From Epilithonimonas lactis (GTDB lineage Bacteria > Bacteroidota > Bacteroidia > Flavobacteriales > Weeksellaceae): DNA of 64,000 nucleotides. A model generated the notes under the pieces. The model ran no database searches, had not been told where the DNA came from, and saw only the letters and a list, made by a program, of their open reading frames with translations. This document shows, piece by piece, positions 58,115 through 64,000 of this stretch (position 1 is its first letter; each line of letters opens with the position of its first letter). Made by a program: the position numbers and the translations under genes. The DNA lies in NCBI RefSeq assembly GCF_900110605.1, contig NZ_FOFI01000005.1, forward strand, positions 173,754-237,753, in the 5' to 3' direction.

Positions 58115-58768
58115 ATGAAATTTTTTATCGACACAGCCAACCTGGAACAGATCAAAGAAGCACAAGATCTTGGAATTTTGGATGGCGTTACAACCAACCC
58201 TTCTCTAATGGCAAAAGAAGGCATCTCTGGCAAGGAAGCGATCAACAAACACTATGTTGACATCTGCAATATCTCGGATGGTGATGTTTCTGCCGAAGTT
58301 CTTTCCACGACTTACGAAGAAATGATTAAGGAAGGTGATGAGCTAGCTGCACTTCACGAAAGAATCGTTGTGAAGATCCCGATGATCAAAGACGGGATCA
58401 AAGCTTTGAAGTATTTTTCAGACAAAGGCATCAAAACCAATTGCACCTTGATCTTCTCAGCAGGACAAGCACTTTTGGCAGCGAAAGCAGGCGCAACCTA
58501 TGTTTCTCCTTTCTTGGGAAGATTGGATGATATCTCTGTGGATGGTCTTAACTTGATCGAGGAGATTCGTTTGATCTTTGACAATTACATGTTTGATACA
58601 GAGATTTTGGCAGCATCTATCAGAAGTCCTATGCACATCATCAACTGTGCGAAGATCGGGGCAGATGTGATCACTTCTCCTCTACCATCGATCCTCAACC
58701 TATTGAATCACCCATTGACAGATTCTGGATTGGCACAATTCGTTGCAGATTCTAAGAAATTAGGTTAA
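58115..58768 (+). CDS. fsa: Fructose-6-phosphate aldolase / short transaldolase
   Basis: 217 residues, the short TalC/Fsa form. FFIDTANLEQIKEAQDLGIL, DGVTTNPSLMAKEG, Schiff-base Lys in RIVVKIPMIKDGIKAL, NCTLIFSAGQALLAAKAGATYVSPFLGR. The family contains both fructose-6-phosphate aldolases and true transaldolases; which activity this one has cannot be told. Likely serves the non-oxidative pentose phosphate pathway. Confidence 0.92.
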   Translation: MKFFIDTANLEQIKEAQDLGILDGVTTNPSLMAKEGISGKEAINKHYVDICNISDGDVSAEVLSTTYEEMIKEGDELAALHERIVVKIPMIKDGIKALKYFSDKGIKTNCTLIFSAGQALLAAKAGATYVSPFLGRLDDISVDGLNLIEEIRLIFDNYMFDTEILAASIRSPMHIINCAKIGADVITSPLPSILNLLNHPLTDSGLAQFVADSKKLG

Positions 58769-58772
58769 AATT

Positions 58773-58890
58773 ATTTGGCGCCTTTATCCGCCCTCCATTC
58801 CCGCTTTTTTTGCCTTAGCTTTTCCAGCTGCAAAAAAGAGCTCCACTCAGGTCGGGGCGCGCTTCGCAAGAACGAAAGGTGGTCCTCGAT
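58773..58890. repeat. GC-rich element resembling a dispersed flavobacterial repeat
   Basis: The segment stands out by its GC content, with CCTTTATCCGCCCTCCATTC and CACTCAGGTCGGGGCGCG, and by the arms GCTTTTTTTGC (58803-58813) and GCAAAAAAGAGC (58830-58841). I recall very similar strings scattered between genes in Chryseobacterium-type genomes. No coding potential. Confidence 0.5.
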
Positions 58891-58905
58891 ACAACTTTAG
58901 AACAT

Positions 58906-58943
58906 AAAAAAAACCGTCTCACTTATTTGAGACGGTTTTTTTT
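58906..58943 (-). terminator. Bidirectional terminator between fsa and mntH
   Basis: 16-bp stem AAAAAAAACCGTCTCA (58906-58921) / TGAGACGGTTTTTTTT (58928-58943), loop CTTATT. Works for both convergent genes. Confidence 0.93.
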
Positions 58944-58960
58944 TATTTATTAATTTCTAA

Positions 58961-60298
58961 TTATTGAGGGAAGAAAGTCTCTTTCAAAAGATAAAGGTTC
59001 AGAACGATAATAATAGCACTGATGACAAACGCCAGGATTTTGAGCCACATTTTATTTGCAAATTCTCCCATCTTCGCTTTGCTGTTTGTAAACATTACCA
59101 ATGGAACCACCGCAAAACTCAACTGCATCGACAAGATCACCTGACTGAAAACCAAAAGTTCAGCCGTTCCTTTCTCACCATAAATAATAGAAATGACCAA
59201 AGCTGGAATGATCGCGATTGTCCTCGTGATCAATCTTCTGACCCAAGGTTTTAACCTAATATTAAGGAAACCTTCCATCACAATTTGTCCGGCCAAAGTT
59301 CCTGTTAAAGTAGAATTCTGTCCGGAGGCCAACAAAGCAATTCCAAAGAAAATACTCGCCAAAGTCGTTCCCAAAAGCGGTGTCAAAAGCATATAAGCAT
59401 CGTTGATATCAGCCACATCTTTGTTCCCCGACGTATGAAAAGTTGCCGCAGCAATGATAAGAATTGCCGCATTGATGACGAAAGCCAGCATCAACGAAAG
59501 ACTACTATCAATGCTCGCAAACTTCAAAGCTTCTTTTTTCCCTTCCGTAGTTCTTGGATAATTCCTCGTTTGTACAATACTGCTGTGTAGATAAAGATTA
59601 TGAGGCATCACTGTGGCGCCCAGAATTCCTATCGCAATGTAAAGCATCGATGGATTTGTAATGATCTCTTTCTTCGGGATCAAGCCTTCCAACAATGGGA
59701 AAATATCCGGTTTACTCAGAAATATCTCGTAAAAGAAAGCGATGAAAATAATAAATATCAATCCGCCAACGATACTTTCAATATATCTAAAACCTTTTGC
59801 TTGCAGGAACAAGATCAGGAACACATCGACGATGGTTATCACAACACCCACACTCAACGGAATTCCAAATAATAAATTCAATGCAATAGCCGACCCAATC
59901 ACTTCGGCAAGATCACAAGCGGCAATGGCGATCTCACAGAAGATCCAAAGCACAAAATTGACCGCCGGATGGAAATGGTCCTTACAAGCCTGAGCCAGAT
60001 CACGCTCCGCTACGACACCTAACTTTACGGAAAGATGTTGCAACAAAATGGCAAATAAGTTTGAAATTAAAATGACCGAGAGCAACGTGTATCCAAACTG
60101 CGCTCCACCGGCAATATCTGTGGCCCAGTTTCCCGGATCCATATAACCAACTGCGACCAATAATCCTGGTCCCATGTAGGCCAATAATTTCTTTTTGAAA
60201 CTCCCATCTTTGGGAATGTTGACGCTGGAAAAAACCTCATTGAGTGAATTCGAACTTTTCTCGGTTCTCCAGCCTGTATTATGATTTGATGGATTCAA
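58961..60298 (-). CDS. mntH: Nramp-family divalent metal (Mn/Fe) transporter
   Basis: 445 residues, about 11 membrane helices. Metal-site motifs DPGNWATDIAGGAQFG in helix 1 and MPHNLYLHSS in helix 6, plus LASGQNSTLTGTLAGQIVME. Proton-coupled Mn(II)/Fe(II) uptake across the inner membrane. A metalloregulator-type operator covers its promoter, consistent with repression when metal is plentiful. Confidence 0.96.
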   Translation of the reverse strand: MNPSNHNTGWRTEKSSNSLNEVFSSVNIPKDGSFKKKLLAYMGPGLLVAVGYMDPGNWATDIAGGAQFGYTLLSVILISNLFAILLQHLSVKLGVVAERDLAQACKDHFHPAVNFVLWIFCEIAIAACDLAEVIGSAIALNLLFGIPLSVGVVITIVDVFLILFLQAKGFRYIESIVGGLIFIIFIAFFYEIFLSKPDIFPLLEGLIPKKEIITNPSMLYIAIGILGATVMPHNLYLHSSIVQTRNYPRTTEGKKEALKFASIDSSLSLMLAFVINAAILIIAAATFHTSGNKDVADINDAYMLLTPLLGTTLASIFFGIALLASGQNSTLTGTLAGQIVMEGFLNIRLKPWVRRLITRTIAIIPALVISIIYGEKGTAELLVFSQVILSMQLSFAVVPLVMFTNSKAKMGEFANKMWLKILAFVISAIIIVLNLYLLKETFFPQ

Positions 60299-60307
60299 TG
60301 ATTTTCA

Positions 60308-60327
60308 TTGTTAGATTAGACTAACAA
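60308..60327. promoter_or_regulatory. DtxR/MntR-like operator upstream of mntH
   Basis: Palindrome TTGTTAG-N6-CTAACAA overlapping the expected transcription start. It resembles DtxR/MntR/IdeR boxes (TTAGG...CTAA type). Position over the start point predicts metal-dependent repression of mntH. Confidence 0.65.
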
Positions 60328-60355
60328 AAATAGTTATACTGTACTTAACTCGCAA
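60325..60355 (-). promoter_or_regulatory. Promoter of mntH
   Basis: Minus-strand TTG (60355-60353), 20 bp, TATTTTTG (60332-60325), 26 bp upstream of the ATG. A second palindrome, TTAACT-CGCA-AGTTAA (60345-60360), spans the -33 element. Confidence 0.65.
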
Positions 60356-60363
60356 GTTAACAA

Positions 60364-60391
60364 TAAAAAAACTGCCAATTGCTTGGCAGTT
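60364..60391 (-). terminator. Terminator after the DUF937-OmpA gene
   Basis: Stem AACTGCCAA (60370-60378) / TTGGCAGTT (60383-60391), T-run on the minus strand. Confidence 0.9.
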
Positions 60392-60413
60392 CCTATTTAA
60401 TTTGATATTAATT

Positions 60414-61763
60414 TTATTTTGTAAATCTAATAGAAGTTTTTCTATCAGCTTCTCTTTCTTTATCAGTTGCGTCTGCAGAAACTTTAGCAAATTTGGATCC
60501 GTAACCTTCTGCTTCGATCACTTGTGCAGTGCTTAATGCAGATTTTACAGCAGCAGCTCTGTCACCAGATAATTTCAAGTTTGTAGCAGCGTCGCCTTTG
60601 TTATCCGTATAAGCTCCGATTTTGATTTTAGCATCTGGAAATTCAGCCAAGATCGCTTTTAAGTTGTCTAACTGAACTTGAGATTCAGGAGTTAATTTCG
60701 TAGTCCCAAATTCAAAATTAAGATTATCAAAATTGAACCATCTGTCTTTTAGTTGTGCTTCCGTAGAATTTTTATACTCGTCGGATTTCAAGAAAGCTAC
60801 GATTTGATCTTCGATTCCGCCTTTGTAAGCTTGCAATGTTTTTCCGCTAGGCAAAGTAACTACCAAAGTTTCTCTTTTGGTAACCACAGAATCACCAACT
60901 GGAGCGGTAGAATCTGATACTACAGCAGTAGAATCAACTGTTGTCACAGGAACTGGTTCTACTTTTTTATCACATTGTTTCCAGAAGAACCAACCTAGCA
61001 ATAGCAATAACAGCAATGGCAATAACCATTTCCAGATACTTCCACCACCAGAATTGTCAGAAACGATTTCATGTGTACTTCCACTTCTCGTAACATCTAC
61101 TTTTGGCGTGTCTGTCACAACAGCTTTCGGCGTTTCAGGTACAATTGGTCTTTCTGTAACTGGTGTCACTGGATTTACATCTGCCAAAGGTGTTTGTAAT
61201 GGTTCAGGAACAACATTGATAGGTTCTGCATCTACAGATCCAAACCAGTTGCCTAATCCTAAAGATGCAAAACTGAATCCTGCAGGCAATAATGAAGACA
61301 ACATCCCTTTTTGGTCACTTAGTAGATTTCCAAAAGAAGATGCGTCAAGATTATTATCGATTGCATATTTCCCAAGCGTTCCGGCTGTAGCACCAGTCAC
61401 GAGATTCAATAAAGAATTTGTTGATTCTGTTTTGATGCCAGCGTAAGATGACACTGCATTTGTAATAGCAGCCAATTTATCGCCATCTCCAAAGATCAAG
61501 CTTAGGATTTTAGAAATCACAGAATCGCTTCCGTTTAGATTTCCTAATAAGTTGGATAGGACGCCAGATGAGGCAGCTTCTTTTACCGTTCCCAAAAGTT
61601 CGCATTGTGTATTGCTGTTTGCAAAACCTCCAACCACAGCAGGTAATAAAGCTGAGATCGCTTTTGAAATTCCAGATTCACTTTCTCCAAGTTGAGTTGC
61701 AGTTTGAGAGACCGTAGCTGGTCCTAGTTGACCTTTGATCAGGTCGATTAAGTTAATTGACAT
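60414..61763 (-). CDS. DUF937-OmpA fusion protein
   Basis: 449 residues. Residues 1-170 match DUF937 (SINLIDLIKGQLGPATVSQT, AISALLPAVVGGFAN, ASSFGNLLSDQKGMLSSLLP). A Pro/Val/Thr-rich linker leads to one membrane helix (about 242-262, WKWLLPLLLLLLLGWFFW). OmpA C-terminal domain about 340-449: LNFEFGTTKLTPESQVQLDN, IKIGAYTDNKGDAATNLKLS, RAAAVKSAL, peptidoglycan-binding. There is no signal peptide, so the DUF937 half probably stays in the cytoplasm while OmpA reaches the cell wall, an unusual inner-membrane tether. Known domain pairing in Bacteroidetes; role unknown. Confidence 0.92.
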   Translation of the reverse strand: MSINLIDLIKGQLGPATVSQTATQLGESESGISKAISALLPAVVGGFANSNTQCELLGTVKEAASSGVLSNLLGNLNGSDSVISKILSLIFGDGDKLAAITNAVSSYAGIKTESTNSLLNLVTGATAGTLGKYAIDNNLDASSFGNLLSDQKGMLSSLLPAGFSFASLGLGNWFGSVDAEPINVVPEPLQTPLADVNPVTPVTERPIVPETPKAVVTDTPKVDVTRSGSTHEIVSDNSGGGSIWKWLLPLLLLLLLGWFFWKQCDKKVEPVPVTTVDSTAVVSDSTAPVGDSVVTKRETLVVTLPSGKTLQAYKGGIEDQIVAFLKSDEYKNSTEAQLKDRWFNFDNLNFEFGTTKLTPESQVQLDNLKAILAEFPDAKIKIGAYTDNKGDAATNLKLSGDRAAAVKSALSTAQVIEAEGYGSKFAKVSADATDKEREADRKTSIRFTK

Positions 61764-61895
61764 AATAGTTTATTTTTTAAAGTTTGATGTTTTGTAATGT
61801 TACCAAATATTAATCCACAAATTTTCATTGATAAAAATTTTAATAAAACTTTAACTAATTATGATTTAACTTTTGAATTTCGAATTAATTTTAAA

Positions 61896-61926
61896 ACAAA
61901 AAATCCGAAGAAATTCTCCGGATTTT
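61896..61926 (-). terminator. Terminator after proS
   Basis: Stem AAAATCCG (61900-61907) / CGGATTTT (61919-61926), followed by T residues on the minus strand. Confidence 0.82.
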
Positions 61927-61945
61927 AATTTATAGAAATATAGGA

Positions 61946-63421
61946 TTAATAAGCCTTTGCGAATACAACTCTCTGCTTGGATGGTTTCCCTGATATCAAT
62001 GAAACCCCATCTTCCTGCTCATTGTTCAAAGGAATACATCGGATGGTCGCTTTGGTTTCCTGCTTGATCTGCTCTTCCTCCTCTGCAGTTCCGTCCCAAT
62101 GCGCCAAGATGAATCCACCTTTTTCCGCAAGGACTTTTTTGAACTCTTCGTAAGAATCAACTTTCGTGATATTTTCTTCTTTGAACTTTAAAGCTTTATT
62201 ATAGATATCACTTTGAATTGTTTTCAATAAGTCTTCGATGTAAGCATCAAGACCTTCGATAGAAACTGTTTCTTTTGTCAAATTGTCTCTTCTTGCCAAC
62301 TCTACGGTTTTGTTTTCAAGATCTCTCTGTCCAAGCGCAATTCTCAAAGGAACACCTTTCAATTCATATTCAGCGAATTTCCAGCCTGGTTTGTTCTGCG
62401 TGTCATTATCAAATTTAACCGAAATTCCTTTCGCTCTCAATTTACTTTGAATTTCCAAAGCCACTTCACTGATCTCCGCCAATTGCTCTTCTCCTTTAAA
62501 AATTGGAACAATGACAACCTGAATTGGCGCCAAAGTTGGAGGCAAGACCAAACCAAGATCATCAGAATGCGTCATGATCAATGCGCCCATCAATCTTGTA
62601 GAAGTTCCCCAAGATGAAGCCCAAGGATATTCTTGTTTTCCTTCTTTGTTGGTGAATTTCACATCAAAAGCTTTCGGGAAACTTTGGCCCAAGAAGTGCG
62701 AAGTTCCTGCTTGTAGAGCTTTCCCATCTTGCATCAAAGCTTCGATACAATAGGTTTCATCCGCTCCGGCAAATCTCTCAGAAGGTGTTTTGATGCCTCG
62801 GAAAACCGGGATTGCCATAAAGTCTTCGGCAAATTTTGCATATACTTCCAACATCTTCTCAGTTTCCTCTAATGCTTCATCTCTTGTAGCGTGTGCGGTG
62901 TGGCCTTCCTGCCAAAGGAATTCTGCAGTTCTAAGGAACAATCTTGTTCTCATTTCCCATCGCACAACATTCGCCCATTGGTTGATCAAGATTGGAAGAT
63001 CTCTGTAAGACTGGATCCAGTTTTTATAAGTACTCCAAATGATCGCCTCAGACGTTGGACGTACAATCAGTTCCTCTTCCAATTTAGCGTCTGGATCAAC
63101 AATCAATTTAGCTGGATTGTTTGGGTCTGTTTTTAATCTGTAGTGTGTAACGACAGCACATTCTTTGGCAAAACCTTCTGCATTCTTCTCTTCAGCTTCG
63201 AATAAGCTCTTGGGAACAAACAGCGGGAAGTAAGCATTTTGATGTCCGGTTTCTTTGAACTTTTTGTCCATCTCATCTCGCATTTTCTCCCAGATTGCAT
63301 ATCCGTAAGGTTTGATAACCATACATCCTCTCACGCTAGAATTCTCTGCCAGATCAGCTTTAACAACCAATTCGTTATACCATTTGCTATAATCTTCTGC
63401 TCTTGATGTTAATTTTGCCAT
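61946..63421 (-). CDS. proS: Prolyl-tRNA synthetase (archaeal/eukaryote-like short form)
   Basis: 491 residues. Class II motifs [39 protein letters not shown], and [20 protein letters not shown]. Anticodon-binding domain follows; it ends in VVFAKAY, the terminal Tyr typical of type-3 ProRS. It lacks the bacterial INS editing insertion of about 180 residues. Charges tRNA-Pro. Confidence 0.97.
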   Translation of the reverse strand: MAKLTSRAEDYSKWYNELVVKADLAENSSVRGCMVIKPYGYAIWEKMRDEMDKKFKETGHQNAYFPLFVPKSLFEAEEKNAEGFAKECAVVTHYRLKTDPNNPAKLIVDPDAKLEEELIVRPTSEAIIWSTYKNWIQSYRDLPILINQWANVVRWEMRTRLFLRTAEFLWQEGHTAHATRDEALEETEKMLEVYAKFAEDFMAIPVFRGIKTPSERFAGADETYCIEALMQDGKALQAGTSHFLGQSFPKAFDVKFTNKEGKQEYPWASSWGTSTRLMGALIMTHSDDLGLVLPPTLAPIQVVIVPIFKGEEQLAEISEVALEIQSKLRAKGISVKFDNDTQNKPGWKFAEYELKGVPLRIALGQRDLENKTVELARRDNLTKETVSIEGLDAYIEDLLKTIQSDIYNKALKFKEENITKVDSYEEFKKVLAEKGGFILAHWDGTAEEEEQIKQETKATIRCIPLNNEQEDGVSLISGKPSKQRVVFAKAY

Positions 63422-63536
63422 ATTTTTTTAAAACTTTTTTTAACTTTTTTAACTTTTCCTAATCTAAATAAAAAGCCTAATTTTACGCTACTTTGTAAAT
63501 AATTACTGGTACAAAATTTGGTTTCTTTTAAGAATA

Positions 63537-63544
63537 CAAATATA
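63537..63544 (-). promoter_or_regulatory. Candidate -7 box of proS
   Basis: Minus-strand TATATTTG matches TAnnTTTG but lies 115 bp upstream of proS, leaving a long T-rich leader. It is also 24 bp before the divergent gene at 63568. Confidence 0.35.
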
Positions 63545-63567
63545 GCAAACTTAATACTTCTCATAAA

Positions 63568-64000
63568 ATGAAAAATATCAACAATAATCGCTTTTTAAAT
63601 CTGATCAGATCCAAAGCTTTGATCTTGATTGCCAGCAGTTCTCTTTTGACCTCTTGTGTAATCTACACAGGTGGTTATTCTGAAACTGACGGTGTTTACT
63701 ACGACCCAAATAGAGATTCTTTACCAGCGGGAACATATTCTTACGGTAACAATCAAGTTGACAACTACTACAATTATCAAGATACCTATCCAAGCATCTA
63801 TGATAACAACCAACAAAACATTCAGGATCAGGACAATCGTTATAATCTAGCGAGCAGTTCTTCTGACTGGGGAACTTTTACAGGTTCTGAAACCAATTAC
63901 ACAAGCTTCAACAACTGGGGCTATGGTGGCTGGGGAATGGGCTTTGGATGGGGAGGTTTTGGTGGCGGCTGGGGATATCCTGGCTACGGAATGTACGGCT
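63568..64000 (+). CDS. Gly/Trp-rich lipoprotein (partial, C-terminus outside window)
   Basis: At least 144 residues from ATG 63568. Signal SKALILIASSSLLTSC gives lipidated Cys30. The mature part is rich in Tyr, Asn, Asp (DNYYNYQDTYPSIYDNNQQN), then Gly/Trp-rich GYGGWGMGFGWGGFGGGWGY. Flavobacteria often have such a low-complexity lipoprotein divergent from proS. A structural or adhesive envelope role is only a guess. Confidence 0.75.
   Translation, partial: MKNINNNRFLNLIRSKALILIASSSLLTSCVIYTGGYSETDGVYYDPNRDSLPAGTYSYGNNQVDNYYNYQDTYPSIYDNNQQNIQDQDNRYNLASSSSDWGTFTGSETNYTSFNNWGYGGWGMGFGWGGFGGGWGYPGYGMYG

Overview
The window looks like chromosomal DNA of a flavobacterium of the Chryseobacterium/Weeksellaceae type. 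This is read from protein family content (GldI, the cyclophilin-FKBP double PPIase, a curli cluster in Bacteroidetes style, short ProS, a GHAKNVAN-type protein), from AT-rich spacers, from the absence of Shine-Dalgarno sequences, and from many promoters of the Bacteroidetes form TTG/TTTG-N19-TAnnTTTG. No tRNA, rRNA, CRISPR array, insertion sequence or phage was seen. Both ends cut a gene: an M16 peptidase at the left and a Gly/Trp-rich lipoprotein at the right.

Region 1 to 9 kb: an M16 metallopeptidase, then a LuxR-type regulator whose receiver domain has lost its phospho-acceptor. Facing it is a minus-strand curli (functional amyloid) cluster read in the order csgA, csgB, csgE, csgF, csgG, then a beta-propeller lipoprotein. 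CsgE carries an N-terminal CsgH-like domain and CsgG a C-terminal barrel-like domain. A 23-bp inverted repeat occurs upstream of csgA and again upstream of csgB, and a strong terminator separates csgA from the rest, so the subunit and the secretion machinery can be made at different levels.

Region 9 to 33 kb is mostly metabolic and housekeeping: two envelope proteins, an SDR oxidoreductase, a LuxC-like acyl-CoA reductase divergent from a ferredoxin, serine synthesis (serC, serA, DUF1015), a bacteriophytochrome kinase overlapping its heme oxygenase, two PPIase lipoproteins (one is GldI), ilvE, mnmD, a Nudix hydrolase, a glycosyltransferase, recQ, kdsD, tatC and alaS.

Region 33 to 48 kb is the accessory part: a GxxExxY protein with flanking repeats, two envelope proteins, a 26-residue very basic mini-protein, queG, a rhodanese, two tiny membrane proteins, a WYL regulator, a HopJ-family gene translationally coupled to a 1331-residue helicase with a possible nuclease tail, an (AACT)22 microsatellite just before rtcB, a NACHT ATPase with its own promoter and AT-rich composition, and a protein of unknown function followed immediately by a 21-bp-periodic array of 12 degenerate units. 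Helicase, RtcB and NACHT side by side suggest a small defence or RNA-damage island; that is inference.

Region 48 to 64 kb returns to core genes: pnp, an MFS transporter, a UbiB-family kinase, DUF4286, gyrA (Ser83 and Asp87 in the quinolone region), a TPR protein, a transaldolase-like aldolase, mntH with a DtxR/MntR-like operator across its promoter, a DUF937-OmpA protein and proS. Most convergent gene pairs are separated by bidirectional hairpin terminators.
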